Below, in pieces: positions 25,854 to 35,565 of a DNA stretch of 64,000 nt (within the stretch, counting starts at the first letter, position 1; every line of letters begins with the position of its first letter). This DNA is from DASYXT01 sp035934555 (GTDB taxonomy: Bacteria; Verrucomicrobiota; Verrucomicrobiia; Limisphaerales; UBA8199), in the NCBI GenBank assembly GCA_035934555.1, contig DASYXT010000080.1, positions 1 through 64,000 of the forward strand, written 5' to 3'. The notes under the pieces are model-generated. The model ran no database searches. It was not told the DNA's origin and worked only from the letters and a program-made list of their open reading frames with translations. Both the position numbers and the translations under genes were made by a program.

Positions 25854-27239
25854 ATGAAACATCCGTACCTGACCTCCACCCTGGGAGTGGTTCTGGCGGC
25901 CGGCTTGCTCTTCACCGGTTGCAATAAGGGCCCCGGCGGCCTCAGCAGCAGCAGCTCACTGAAATCTGCCGAGCCGACGAGTTTCGCCCAAGTGACGAAG
26001 CAACTGGATCCTGGCGGCAACCTGTACCTATATCTGAGCACGGAGCAGTTTCTTGAGGGATTGGCCGGGAAGGTAGCAAATCTGCGCCAACTCACCGAAG
26101 CGTTGCCCAACCTGCAAGACAATGATCGCGCGAATCTGGGACGTGCCGTGGATATCGTCACCAATCTGATCACCGCCAGCGGGCTACAGGAGATCAGCGG
26201 GTTCGGCATGAGCTCGATCGCGACGGAAAAGCAGTTTTACCACACGAAAATGCTGCTGCACCATTATCCCGGCCAGGGGAAAGGTTTTCTGTGGGCGATG
26301 TTCGGGCAAAAGCCGCATGAGCTTGAGGGGTTGCGCCTGCTGCCAACGCACACCGCCCTGGCGGCATTCTCGGATGCCGACCTCCCGTTGGTGTGGTCGG
26401 TGATCCAAAAGCAAGCCGGGCAATCAGGGTTCCCGCAAGCCGACGAGTGGCTTGGCCGCTGGCCAGGGTTGTTTGAGCAGTTCACCGGCTTGAAGTGGGA
26501 CCAGGCGCTCAACTCGCTCGGGGGTGAGTTTGGCATCGTTGTCACGCTGGATGAGGGACACATGATTACTTTGCCGATTCCCGGCGGAAACAGCCCGCTG
26601 GAGATTCCCGAGCCAGCCCTGATGCTGGTCGCCAAGGTCAACGACGACACCATCTTTAATCGGATTGAAACCGCCCTCACCAAAGTGGGGCAGATGGTGG
26701 TCACCAACGACACCCCGGGCCTGAAAATGCGCACCGTGCCAGTACCGTTGCCGTTGCCCATTCAGCTTCGCCCGACTGTCGCCACCAGCGAGGGCTATCT
26801 GTTCATTGCCACTTCCGATGCCCTTGTAAGAGACGCGCTGGCCACCAGGTCCGGCAAAAAACCGGGGCTCCGCTCGACGGACGAGTTTCAACACCTGGCC
26901 AAAGACATGCCGCAGCAGGGGAACCAGTTTAGTTTCGTCAGCCAGCGCTTGGGTCAAACGTTTCTGACGGTCCAAAGCCAGGCGTTGGAGAGGATTCCGG
27001 ACGGAGGCAAAGCCGAGGCGTTGCAATCGCTGTTTAAGTCGGCCCACGCGGGGTTTGGCTTCAGCGTGAGTGCCAACACTGATGAAGGCTGGCTCTCGGT
27101 GTGCAATGGCAATGAGCACGCGGCCAAGGTGCTCGTGGCGGGGGCCGTGGTCCCCGTAGCCGTCGCTTCGGCGATCGCCATTCCTGCCATCGCAAAATTG
27201 AAGGCCAGAGCCCAGCACGGACAGGATTCGGGGCAATAA
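25854..27239 (+). CDS. hypothetical lipoprotein
   Basis: The product has 461 residues and no family I recognise. The N-terminus is a lipoprotein signal peptide with Cys at about 23 (AAGLLFTGCNKG). The body alternates helices and strands with no repeats. Near the end is a hydrophobic segment (VLVAGAVVPVAVASAIAIPAIAKL, about residues 424-447, over 20 residues) that could be a second membrane anchor, reminiscent of short tails in verrucomicrobial proteins of the DUF3352 kind. It may be co-transcribed with the response regulator. Function unknown. Confidence 0.78.
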   Translation: MKHPYLTSTLGVVLAAGLLFTGCNKGPGGLSSSSSLKSAEPTSFAQVTKQLDPGGNLYLYLSTEQFLEGLAGKVANLRQLTEALPNLQDNDRANLGRAVDIVTNLITASGLQEISGFGMSSIATEKQFYHTKMLLHHYPGQGKGFLWAMFGQKPHELEGLRLLPTHTALAAFSDADLPLVWSVIQKQAGQSGFPQADEWLGRWPGLFEQFTGLKWDQALNSLGGEFGIVVTLDEGHMITLPIPGGNSPLEIPEPALMLVAKVNDDTIFNRIETALTKVGQMVVTNDTPGLKMRTVPVPLPLPIQLRPTVATSEGYLFIATSDALVRDALATRSGKKPGLRSTDEFQHLAKDMPQQGNQFSFVSQRLGQTFLTVQSQALERIPDGGKAEALQSLFKSAHAGFGFSVSANTDEGWLSVCNGNEHAAKVLVAGAVVPVAVASAIAIPAIAKLKARAQHGQDSGQ

Positions 27240-27477
27240 GCTCAAATAAGGTCTAACGCGCGCTTCAGGGTGGTCCTCTCTCCCCGCGAGACGTGGAAAT
27301 GGGTGAGAGCGTCGGAAATTTGATCTAGAGAATCTTAGTTCTTTTGCTGGTTTGCTCTCTAAAGTTCGAGTTGGACCTCGGAAGGCGAGCTTGAACGTTC
27401 GGCATCGGAGTCCTCTGTTAGCGGCCACACCCGGCGAGCTTTGAATTGTCGCAGTTCCGGCTTATTCTTTTCTGCCG

Positions 27478-30024
27478 ATGGCGGAGCGATTGCCCATCTA
27501 CGAACTGGAATCCAGCCTGATCGCGGGTGTGCGCGAGCAGCGGCGCGTGCTGCTGTCGGCCCCGACCGGCTCGGGCAAATCCACCCAAGTGCCCCAGATG
27601 CTGCTGGACCACGGGGTATTGGGAGCGGGCCAGGTGGTGGTGTTGCAACCCCGGCGCCTGGCGACACGCTTGCTTGCTGCACGGGTCGCGTGGGAGCGCC
27701 AGGTCGAACTGGGCCGCGAAGTCGGATACCAAATCCGGTTTGAAAACGTCACCGGACCCCAAACCCGCATCCGCTTTGTCACCGAAGGGGTCCTGTTGCG
27801 CCAAATGGTCCAGGACGCAAAACTACCCGGCATCGCGGCGCTCATTTTTGACGAGTTCCACGAGCGGCACCTGTATGGCGACATCACGCTGGCGCGCGCG
27901 TTGGATTTACAGGAGCACGAACGGCCGGACCTGAAGGTGCTGGTGATGTCGGCGACGCTGGATATCGAGCGGCTCGAGCAGTACCTCGCCCCCTGTATCG
28001 TGCTCGAATCACAAGGACGCACTCACCCGGTGGCTATTGAGTTTGCCGAGCTGCCTGGCTACGCCAACAAGGAGCCGATTTGGGACCAGGCTGCCGAAGC
28101 GTTTGGCCGGTTCGTGCGCAGCGGTGGTGAAGGCGATGTGCTGGTCTTTATGCCGGGCAGTTTCGAGATTTCCCAGACGATTGACGCGCTGCGCCACACC
28201 GATGAATCCCGCGGATTCATCCTGCTGCCGTTGCACGGGGAACTGCCGCCGCGCGAGCAGGACGCCGCCATCGCCCGGTATGATAAGCGCAAGGTCGTGG
28301 TGGCGACCAATGTAGCCGAAACCTCACTGACCATCGATGGCATCCGCTGCGTCATTGACAGCGGTCTGGCACGCATCCCCCGCTACGATCCCTATCGCGG
28401 CATCAACACGCTGCTGATTGACAAAATCAGCCGCGCCTCGGCCGACCAGCGCGCCGGCCGCGCCGGCCGCACTGCGCCCGGCGTTTGCCTGCGCCTGTGG
28501 TCGCGCGACGAGCACGCGCACCGGCCCGCGCAGGAGACCCCGGAGGTGAAACGGCTCGACCTGGCTGAGGTGGCGCTGACGCTCAAGGCCGCGGGTGTCG
28601 AGGACCTGAGAAAATTCCGCTGGCTTGAGGCGCCGGAAGAGCAGGCGCTGGCCCACGCGGAGGAGTTGCTGCTCGATTTAGGCGCGCTGGCGCACACTGG
28701 GCCGCCGCATCCGATTAGCGCGACCGGGCGCAAGATGCTCGCCTTCCCGTTACACCCGCGTTACTCCCGCATGCTTCTGGCGGCGCGGGACTATGGCTGC
28801 GTGTACCAGGCTTGCCTGGTTGCGGCGCTCACCCAGGGCCGCGACCTGCTGCTGCGCAATGTCGAACGCGAAACCGCTCGCTGGCGCGACGACCTGCTGG
28901 GTGACAAAGTCGCCAGCGATTTTTGGCTGCTGATGCGCGCCTGGACCTATGCGATGAAAAACCAGTTCCGCCTCGAGGCCTGCCGCCGTCTTGGCATTCA
29001 CATGGTCACTGCGCGCCAGGTCGGTCCCCTGTTCCAGCAGTTCCTCGATTTGGCCAAGCGCGAAGGTCTCGCGACCGAACCGCGTGAGGTGCCCGACCAG
29101 GCGTTGCAAAAGTGCATCCTCATCGGATTCAGCGATCGTGTCGCACGGCGAGTCGATAGCGGCACGTTGCGCTGCGACCTGGTCCATGGCCGGCGTGGCG
29201 TACTGGCTCGTGAGAGTGCCTTACAGAACAGTCCGTTGCTGGTCGCCGCCGAGGTGCGGGAGGTCGAAGGCAAAGATAAGAGCGTCAATACGATCCTGAG
29301 CCTGGCCACCGCCATTGAGGAACCCTGGTTGCATGAGTTATTTGCCGAGGATATTTCGAGAGCATTGCGGGTGTTTTACGACGCGACCGGCAAGCGGGTT
29401 TATGCCGAGGAACAGCTTCGGTTTCGGGACCTGGCGCTCGGCTCGAAGCGGGTCGAGCCACCTTCGGCGGATGAAGCCGCCCGATTGCTCGCCGAAGAAG
29501 TTCTCGCGGGCCGGTTGGTCCTTAAAGAGTGGGACCACGCCGTCGAGCAATGGATTTTGCGGTTGAACCTGCTGGCGCAATGGTGCCCGGAACTCCAGTT
29601 GCCGCCGCTGACCGATGCCGCTCGGCGCGCGCTCATCGAGCAACTGTGCCACGGCGCTTTCGGATATAAAGATATTAAGGACAAACCGGTCAAGTCGGTG
29701 GTCCGAAGCTGGTTAAACGCGGCGCAACAGGACTTGTTGGAAAAGCACGCGCCGGAACGGCTGGCGCTGGGCAACGGCCGTACGCCCAAAGTGAACTATG
29801 AACCCGGCGCGCCGCCACACATCGCGCTGCGCATTCAGGAACTTTATGACGTGACCCAGACGCCACGCGTTGGCATGGGCCGTGTGCCGGTCCTGGTCCA
29901 CATTCTCGCGCCCAATATGCGCCCGGTGCAAATCACACAGGACCTGGCAAGCTTCTGGCGCGAGCAGTACCCGCGGGTGAAACAGGAGCTCCAACGCAAG
30001 TATCCGAAGCATCCGTGGCGCTGA
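27478..30024 (+). CDS. hrpB: HrpB-type DEAH-box ATP-dependent helicase
   Basis: The product has 848 residues, a superfamily 2 RNA helicase of the DEAH/RHA kind. Walker A APTGSGKST (28-36), motif Ia QPRRLA, motif II as DEFHERH (about 125-131; the HrpB form of DEAH), motif III SATLD, and motif VI QRAGRAGRTAPG are all visible. HA2-like and HrpB C-terminal domains follow, ending PKHPW as in HrpB proteins. The full length is normal. The physiological role of HrpB in most bacteria is not settled. It precedes parB by 44-68 bp on the same strand. Confidence 0.93.
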   Translation: MAERLPIYELESSLIAGVREQRRVLLSAPTGSGKSTQVPQMLLDHGVLGAGQVVVLQPRRLATRLLAARVAWERQVELGREVGYQIRFENVTGPQTRIRFVTEGVLLRQMVQDAKLPGIAALIFDEFHERHLYGDITLARALDLQEHERPDLKVLVMSATLDIERLEQYLAPCIVLESQGRTHPVAIEFAELPGYANKEPIWDQAAEAFGRFVRSGGEGDVLVFMPGSFEISQTIDALRHTDESRGFILLPLHGELPPREQDAAIARYDKRKVVVATNVAETSLTIDGIRCVIDSGLARIPRYDPYRGINTLLIDKISRASADQRAGRAGRTAPGVCLRLWSRDEHAHRPAQETPEVKRLDLAEVALTLKAAGVEDLRKFRWLEAPEEQALAHAEELLLDLGALAHTGPPHPISATGRKMLAFPLHPRYSRMLLAARDYGCVYQACLVAALTQGRDLLLRNVERETARWRDDLLGDKVASDFWLLMRAWTYAMKNQFRLEACRRLGIHMVTARQVGPLFQQFLDLAKREGLATEPREVPDQALQKCILIGFSDRVARRVDSGTLRCDLVHGRRGVLARESALQNSPLLVAAEVREVEGKDKSVNTILSLATAIEEPWLHELFAEDISRALRVFYDATGKRVYAEEQLRFRDLALGSKRVEPPSADEAARLLAEEVLAGRLVLKEWDHAVEQWILRLNLLAQWCPELQLPPLTDAARRALIEQLCHGAFGYKDIKDKPVKSVVRSWLNAAQQDLLEKHAPERLALGNGRTPKVNYEPGAPPHIALRIQELYDVTQTPRVGMGRVPVLVHILAPNMRPVQITQDLASFWREQYPRVKQELQRKYPKHPWR

Positions 30025-30092
30025 GCGGTCACTGATCGATTCCGAGGCCGTGTAAAATTGACAATCTTGTGAGCGTCGTTCACCCTCACCGA

Positions 30093-31013
30093 ATGGCAAA
30101 GCCAGCTTTGGGCCGAGGCCTGGGAGCGTTGTTGGGGGGCACCCCCGTCGCGAAACCTCCTCTCTCGGCGGCTATCCCGGATTCCGGCGGCGAAAATTCT
30201 CCGCCGGCGGAACCGCGCGACCAGGTCCAGCGCGTGCCGCTGGCCCGCGTCGTTCCGTGCCCGTTTCAACCTCGCAAAGATTTTCCGGCGGAGACCCTGC
30301 GCGAGCTGGCGGACTCTATCCGCGAACAAGGCATTGTTCAGCCGTTAATAGTCCGCGAACGCAAGGGCCACCTTGAGCTCATCGCCGGCGAGCGCCGATG
30401 GCGCGCGGCGCAACTGTTGAATTTGGCCGAGGTGCCGGTGATTCTCCGGCAGGCCGATGACCGGGCGGTGCTGGAATTGGCGCTCATCGAGAATCTCCAG
30501 CGCGAGAACCTCAATGCCATCGAGGAAGCCCAGGGTTACGCGCAATTGCTGAGCCAATTCAAGCTTACCCAGGAGGAGATCGCGCTCAAAGTGGGGAAAA
30601 GCCGGGCGGTGGTCGCTAATGCACTGCGCCTGCTGAAGCTCGCGCCGGAAATCCAGGCTTGCTTGCGGGATGGGCGCTTGTCGGTCGGCCACGCCAAAGT
30701 CATCCTCGGCCTGGCGACGGAAGCCCAACAGAAAGCCGCCGCCGACCGTATTCGCCGTGACGGTCTGAACGTGAGGCAAACCGAGGTGCTCGTGGCGCAT
30801 CTGCAGGCCCGGGCTGCCGGGCAGCCGCATGCGCCCGCCGCGCCCGATTTGCGCGATGCCCATGTGGTTAGCCTCGAAAGCCAACTTCGGGAACGGCTTG
30901 GGACCAAAGTTCGCCTGCGTTATGCACAGGGGAAGGGGGCAGTAGAAATAGTGTTTTTCAGCGATGCCGAACTGGAGCGGGTCCTCCAATTGCTCGGCAT
31001 CAATGCAGATTAA
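30093..31013 (+). CDS. parB: ParB-type chromosome partitioning protein
   Basis: The product has 306 residues. The N-terminus MAKPALGRGLGALL is typical of chromosomal ParB. The CTP-binding/ParB-N domain contains PFQPRKDF and AGERRWRAAQL; IENLQRENLNAIEEAQGY follows; the central HTH covers KLTQEEIALKVGKSRAVVAN with DGRLSVGHAK; a short C-terminal dimerisation region closes it. The ATG at 30093 fits the family; an in-frame GTG at 30069 is possible. No parA adjoins it, unlike the usual parAB pair. I did not find a parS-like 16-bp palindrome in the window by eye. Confidence 0.92.
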   Translation: MAKPALGRGLGALLGGTPVAKPPLSAAIPDSGGENSPPAEPRDQVQRVPLARVVPCPFQPRKDFPAETLRELADSIREQGIVQPLIVRERKGHLELIAGERRWRAAQLLNLAEVPVILRQADDRAVLELALIENLQRENLNAIEEAQGYAQLLSQFKLTQEEIALKVGKSRAVVANALRLLKLAPEIQACLRDGRLSVGHAKVILGLATEAQQKAAADRIRRDGLNVRQTEVLVAHLQARAAGQPHAPAAPDLRDAHVVSLESQLRERLGTKVRLRYAQGKGAVEIVFFSDAELERVLQLLGINAD

Positions 31014-31076
31014 AGGCATGTGGCGCTCCGTTCGTCCTCGGCCAAACTCTCCTTTCAAGCAACCTATACTCTTCAC

Positions 31077-32195
31077 ATGAGCAATACTGAACTCCGAGAA
31101 CAAACCGCTTCGCGCCTGTTGGCAGCGCTGCCCCGTGCTGCACAATTGACCGCCTTTGTCGGGCTGGATGGTTTTGTCGATGAAATCCTGCACGTGGTGG
31201 ATAAACGCGAGAGTGCCGACAAGTACGTGCGGCTGCCGACGATTGCGCAATTGGCGCAGCGGCTGGCCGCCGCGGCCGGCCGCAGCACCAACATCGAGTT
31301 GGTCAGTCAATTGACCAAGCTCGGGGGCAACGGTCCCATCATGGGCAACGCCCTCGCCAGTTTCGGCCTTAAGGTTACCTACCTGGGCATCCTCGGTTAT
31401 CCCAATTTGCATCCGGTGTTTGCGCAGTTTGCGCAGCGCGCGCAGGTTCATTCGATTGCCGAGCCGGGTTATACCGATGCGCTCGAATTCGAGGACGGGA
31501 AGGTCATGCTCGGCAAGCATCAGTCCTTGAAACAAATGACCTGGGACAACATCAAGACCCGTTTTGGCCGTGATAAGTTCGCCGAGCTCTTCGGGTCGGC
31601 CGACCTGGTCGGATTCGTGAATTGGACGATGCTCACCGCCATGAGCGATATCTGGTCGGCCGTGCTGAAAGAAATCTGTCCGGGGATGAAAGGGCCGCGG
31701 CGCAAACTATTCATTGATTTGGCGGACCCGGAGAAGCGGACGCATGAAGACGTGGTGCACGCACTCGAATTAGTCGCGGCTTTTCAGAAATACTTCGACG
31801 TGATCCTCGGGCTCAATGAAAAAGAAAGCCTCGAGGTGGGCGGTCATTTGGGACTGAAAACCGACACGCACACACCGGAGGGCTTGCAGAAGCTTTGCCA
31901 GGACATCCACTTACGAATTCAAGTGGATACTTTGGTGGTGCATCCGACCGCCTACGCGCTGGCTTCCGGGCCGGACTCGTTGGGGTTAGTGCAGGGTCCC
32001 TTCACGCCCAAACCGAAGATCACGACCGGCGCGGGCGACCACTTTAATTCCGGCTTCTGCCTGGGCAAGCTGTTGGGCCTCTCGACCGAACAGTGCCTGC
32101 TGACAGGCGTCACCACCAGCGGCTTTTATGTCCGCTCCGGTCAGAGCCCGACCATCAAAGATTTGGCAGACATGTTGCGAAATTGGCCTGTTTGA
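31077..32195 (+). CDS. PfkB-family sugar/nucleoside kinase
   Basis: The product has 372 residues. The ribokinase fold is shown by the N-terminal glycine-rich motif KLGGNGPIMGNALASFG and the C-terminal PfkB signature TTGAGDHFNSGF, with the catalytic Asp in GAGD. The N-terminal GLDGFVDEI is also typical. The substrate cannot be told from sequence; the family phosphorylates sugars and nucleosides. ATG 31077 is chosen over the upstream 31020 because MSNTELREQ reads as a natural start. It lies 63 bp after parB and 15 bp before the deformylase gene. Confidence 0.85.
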   Translation: MSNTELREQTASRLLAALPRAAQLTAFVGLDGFVDEILHVVDKRESADKYVRLPTIAQLAQRLAAAAGRSTNIELVSQLTKLGGNGPIMGNALASFGLKVTYLGILGYPNLHPVFAQFAQRAQVHSIAEPGYTDALEFEDGKVMLGKHQSLKQMTWDNIKTRFGRDKFAELFGSADLVGFVNWTMLTAMSDIWSAVLKEICPGMKGPRRKLFIDLADPEKRTHEDVVHALELVAAFQKYFDVILGLNEKESLEVGGHLGLKTDTHTPEGLQKLCQDIHLRIQVDTLVVHPTAYALASGPDSLGLVQGPFTPKPKITTGAGDHFNSGFCLGKLLGLSTEQCLLTGVTTSGFYVRSGQSPTIKDLADMLRNWPV

Positions 32196-32210
32196 TTAGA
32201 CTGACAGGTC

Positions 32211-32774
32211 ATGGTTTTACCAGTAGTTAAGTACGGCACACCCGTCCTGAGGAAGAAAGGGGCGGCGGTCGAATCCATCACGCCGACCGTCAAGAAACTG
32301 ATCGCCGACATGTTCGAGACGATGTACGCGTTCAAGGGCATTGGCCTGGCGGCGCAGCAGGTCGGCGTGCCCATCCAATTGACCGTTCTGGACGTGCGCG
32401 GAGTTACGGACCGTCCCTCGGCGGCGGAGCTGCGGGGGGAGCCGGTTGATGTGGCGAGCCTCATGCCGCTGGTGCTGATTAATCCCGAGGTGTCGCCCGT
32501 CGGCACACCGGTAGCCGGTCCTGAGGGCTGCTTGAGTTTTCCCGAGATTTTCGCGGACATCGTCCGGCCCGAGGTGGTCGATGTTAAGGCAAAGGACGCC
32601 GAGGGCCGGCCGCTGGAATTTCGCTGTTCCGGCTTGCTCTGCCGCGCCGTGCAACACGAACTGGATCACCTCCACGGGATTTTGTTTATCGATCGGATGG
32701 ACAAGAAGACCAAGGAGGAATTGCGGCCCGAATTGGAGCAATTGCAGGCGGAGACCAAGGCAGCGCTGAAATAG
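32211..32774 (+). CDS. def: peptide deformylase
   Basis: The product has 187 residues and removes the N-formyl group from nascent proteins. All three signature motifs are present: GIGLAAQQVG (43-52), EGCLSFP (about 105-111, metal-binding Cys) and QHELDHLHG (about 148-156, two metal His and catalytic Glu). Length is normal. It follows the sugar kinase closely; the usual partner fmt is not seen. Confidence 0.97.
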   Translation: MVLPVVKYGTPVLRKKGAAVESITPTVKKLIADMFETMYAFKGIGLAAQQVGVPIQLTVLDVRGVTDRPSAAELRGEPVDVASLMPLVLINPEVSPVGTPVAGPEGCLSFPEIFADIVRPEVVDVKAKDAEGRPLEFRCSGLLCRAVQHELDHLHGILFIDRMDKKTKEELRPELEQLQAETKAALK

Positions 32775-32889
32775 TGAGCACTACTCCTGCGATACGGCGG
32801 GCGAGTTTTGCCTATTATCAATCTGGGAGCAACTGCCGCTGGTTTTGAACTTCGGCAGACGCATTTATAATAACTTTTCTACACCTGGA

Positions 32890-33765
32890 ATGGGGGTTTT
32901 AGCTCTTGTGTCCAACCCGACTGGATACCGCATCGTTAAATTGCCCTGCGGCGCGCATAGCGTTCATTCGCTCGCGCACGGCGAGACGTTCCACCCGGTG
33001 GTCGGCCCGGTAGTCGAGGCTGAAGCACTCTATGTGAAGCAGCTTCGACTCCGTGAGCGGTTAGCGCAGCACGAGGGCGAATTTGTGATTTGGGACGTTG
33101 GGCTCGGGGCGGCGGCGAACGCCGTCACCGTCTTGCGCCATACGCAAGATCTCGCTTGTTCACTGCGGTTGGTCAGTTTCGATCATACGCTCGAGCCGCT
33201 TGAGTTTGCGCTCAGGAATACCGAACATCTTTCTTACCTGGTTGGTTCGGAGGAACTGCTGGAGTCGCTGCTGCGCGAGCACCACGCCAGGGTGAGCACC
33301 GGCGCACAAACCGTGAATTGGGACCTGCACCTTGCAGATTTTCCCAGCTTGCTTGCTTCGCCCCGGGCGGCCGCCTTGCCCAAGCCGCACGCGATCATGT
33401 TTGATGCCTTTTCGCCCGCGACCAATCCAGTGATGTGGACCCAGCCGTTGTTCGCCAACATTTGCCGCCTGCTCGAGCCGGCCCGCCCTTGCGCCTTGCC
33501 GACCTATTCCCGCAGCACGATGCTCAGGGTCACTTTGCTCCTCGCCGGGTTTTTCGTCGGGCGCGGGCATGCGACCGGCGAGAAGGAGGAAACGACGATT
33601 GCTGCCAATACGCTGGGGCTATTAGCCGAGCCGCTGGACGGCGGTTGGCTGCAGCGTGCGCGCCGTTCCAGCAGCGCCGAACCGATGTGGGAACCGCTCT
33701 ATCGCCAGGCGCCGCTTTCGGAGCACACCTGGGAGAAATTACAGGCGCATCCGCAATTTCAGTAA
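32890..33765 (+). CDS. MnmC-like SAM-dependent methyltransferase domain protein
   Basis: The product has 291 residues. It resembles the methyltransferase half of MnmC (DUF752/PF05430 type), which completes the mnm5s2U modification in tRNA wobble positions. Evidence is SVHSLAHGETFHPVVGP near the start, VIWDVGLGAAANAV as the SAM-binding loop, DAFSPATNPVMWT, and LPTYSRSTMLRVTLLLAGFFVGRG. The FAD oxidase half is absent, as in single-domain versions. The ATG at 32890 is preferred; an in-frame TTG at 32845 adds 15 residues. It is 115 bp behind def. Confidence 0.82.
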   Translation: MGVLALVSNPTGYRIVKLPCGAHSVHSLAHGETFHPVVGPVVEAEALYVKQLRLRERLAQHEGEFVIWDVGLGAAANAVTVLRHTQDLACSLRLVSFDHTLEPLEFALRNTEHLSYLVGSEELLESLLREHHARVSTGAQTVNWDLHLADFPSLLASPRAAALPKPHAIMFDAFSPATNPVMWTQPLFANICRLLEPARPCALPTYSRSTMLRVTLLLAGFFVGRGHATGEKEETTIAANTLGLLAEPLDGGWLQRARRSSSAEPMWEPLYRQAPLSEHTWEKLQAHPQFQ

Positions 33766-33780
33766 GCCCCGTAAACTGCG

Positions 33781-33932
33781 GCGCGCGGACTTTAGTCCGC
33801 CGCAACGGGTCCACCACTAAACTTCCCTAGCCGATCATGCCGCCGACTCCCGGAAAGAAGGTTCACCGCGCTCCAGCAACTCCGAATCGCGCTGATGTTC
33901 GGCGCTTGCTGCGGACTGAAGTCCGCGCTCCG
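33781..33932. repeat. REP-like palindrome locus 2 (inverted pair)
   Basis: One copy at 33781-33807 (GCGCGCGGACTTTAGTCCGC...) and an opposite-oriented copy at 33906-33932 (TTGCTGCGGACTGAAGTCCG...). They lie between two convergent genes and could form a long stem or two short hairpins, so they may serve as a bidirectional terminator. Confidence 0.72.
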
Positions 33933-33943
33933 AGGGCGTCGGC

Positions 33944-34789
33944 CTATTTTTGGGCGAGCTTGGCTTTTAGCTCGGTGATTTGCGCGTAAAGGGCCTGCGG
34001 GTGGGGGGACACCGCGGCGGCCATTTGCAGGTGGATGACGGCGTCTTTGATGTCGCCGGTTTGCTCCTCCAGGTGCGCCAGGTTGATGACAATCTCCTCC
34101 TTGCTGTGATTATCGGGTTCCTTCTTGCCGCCTTCCTTCTCCTGCCAGCGGCGCAATGCCAATTCCAGCACATCCTGCGCGCGCTGGTCCTCGTGGAAGT
34201 TCTCGGCGTACACGTGCCCCAGTTCGAGCAGCAGTTCGTAGCTGTCTGGGTTGTCGCGCAGGCCGTCGCGAAGGAATTGTTCAGCCTCTTTGGGTTTACC
34301 CAACGCGCGTCGCAGCCAGTAAGACGCGACGGTATAAGTATCGATCCGATGTGGATCCATAGCAGCGGAGAGCTTCAACCAGGGAAGGATTTCGCGTTCA
34401 TTGCCGCCGGAAAGGTGAGTGTGCTGGGTGATCATGAAATGGCGGCCGAACCGGTCGATCCAATCGGTCGGCGGCCCCAAGAAACTCATTTGCCGTTCAT
34501 GCTCTTCTTCTTCTGGGCTGCCCTCGGTGGCCGTCATATGCTGGCTGTTCTTGGGCGCCGCCGCCTGGTCCCACACTGAGGGATAATAGCCGCTGTGAAA
34601 GGAAACATCGGCTTCGACGAACAGTTGATTAGCGAAAATCCGCCGGCTATCCCCCAGTAAAATATTGAGCACGCTGTCGTTGTGCTCGGCGGCAAGCAGG
34701 GCGACCGCGCGGGGCTGGAGATAGGTCGCGACGCTCAGGCACGCCGTGCCCACCAGCAGCAAGAGCGACCAGGGAGCAGGCTGTTTCAC
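33944..34789 (-). CDS. TPR-containing protein of the ABC export locus
   Basis: The product has 281 residues. An N-terminal membrane helix (WSLLLLVGTACLSVATYL) is followed by a region with PTDWIDRFGRHFMITQHTHL and three or four TPR-like helix pairs (PDSYELLLELGHVYAENF, IVINLAHLEEQTGDIKDAVI). It is probably anchored in the inner membrane and faces the periplasm. The start is a GTG at 34789 whose last bases overlap the stop of the permease gene (GTGA), a sign of translational coupling. Function unknown, but clearly tied to the ABC transporter. Confidence 0.8.
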   Translation of the reverse strand: MKQPAPWSLLLLVGTACLSVATYLQPRAVALLAAEHNDSVLNILLGDSRRIFANQLFVEADVSFHSGYYPSVWDQAAAPKNSQHMTATEGSPEEEEHERQMSFLGPPTDWIDRFGRHFMITQHTHLSGGNEREILPWLKLSAAMDPHRIDTYTVASYWLRRALGKPKEAEQFLRDGLRDNPDSYELLLELGHVYAENFHEDQRAQDVLELALRRWQEKEGGKKEPDNHSKEEIVINLAHLEEQTGDIKDAVIHLQMAAAVSPHPQALYAQITELKAKLAQK

Positions 34790-35565
34790 AGGTTTAGGGG
34801 TTTGCGGCGAAACACCATCCAGGTCGCCACCAGCAACACCGCCGAGTACAGCCCGGCATAGAGCGTTGCCAGCGCCCAATAACTCCAACCGACCAGCGCG
34901 TGATCGTAAATCACAAAGTCCCGGATATCAAACCATTCCAGGTGCGGCATGGAAAAGTAGAATGCATAGACCATTGTTCGGAGCGGCTCGGCCTCGCGCA
35001 GTGCCAGCTTGTTGAGATGGCCGCCCAGCAACAAAATTCCGCCGATGATGACCAGGCAGGTGGTCGCATTCGAAGAGGGCGCGGTGAACACCACCGATCC
35101 CAACAGGACCAGCGCCAGCACGATTCCCAACATCCACCATTGCAGCCACGCGGCCTGGAAGTACAACAACAAGGGCCAATGACTGTCGCGCGAGCCGGCG
35201 ATCACCGCGAAAAATGTGTAAAAAACCAGCAGCGCCAAGCCGCAGGCCAGCCAGCACCCGAAAAACTTCCCCGCCACCACCTGGCCGCGCGAGACCGGTT
35301 TGGCCAGCAAAGGGAAAATCGTGCGGCTCTCGCGTTCGGCATGGATTTGCCGTGCCGCGATTCCCACCGCCACTACCAACCCGCAAATCCAAATCAACAG
35401 CAGGCAGGTTCCCTTGATGTAGCGAACGATGTGCGAATCATTGAAGAAGTTCATCGAGGCCATCAGCAGCGTGATGACCGCGGTCAGCACGAACAGGACG
35501 TAAAAATCCTTCCGGCGATACATTTCCTTAATCACCACTCCGGCTAAAGCGAAGACGGTATTCAT
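34786..35565 (-). CDS. ABC-2 type transporter permease
   Basis: The product has 259 residues and about six membrane helices. The layout is of the ABC-2 (NatB/YhaP-like) kind: KEMYRRKDFYVLFVLT at the start and a cytosolic loop IHAERESRTIFPLLAKPVSR after the second helix, the usual coupling segment. It overlaps the ATPase gene by 4 bp at its 5' side and the TPR gene by 4 bp at its 3' side. It should pair with the ATPase at 35562-36323. Substrate unknown. Confidence 0.88.
   Translation of the reverse strand: MNTVFALAGVVIKEMYRRKDFYVLFVLTAVITLLMASMNFFNDSHIVRYIKGTCLLLIWICGLVVAVGIAARQIHAERESRTIFPLLAKPVSRGQVVAGKFFGCWLACGLALLVFYTFFAVIAGSRDSHWPLLLYFQAAWLQWWMLGIVLALVLLGSVVFTAPSSNATTCLVIIGGILLLGGHLNKLALREAEPLRTMVYAFYFSMPHLEWFDIRDFVIYDHALVGWSYWALATLYAGLYSAVLLVATWMVFRRKPLNL

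Noticed and set aside
30020..31100. parS site near parB
   Set aside because: No 16-bp palindrome close to TGTTTCACGTGAAACA was found by eye.
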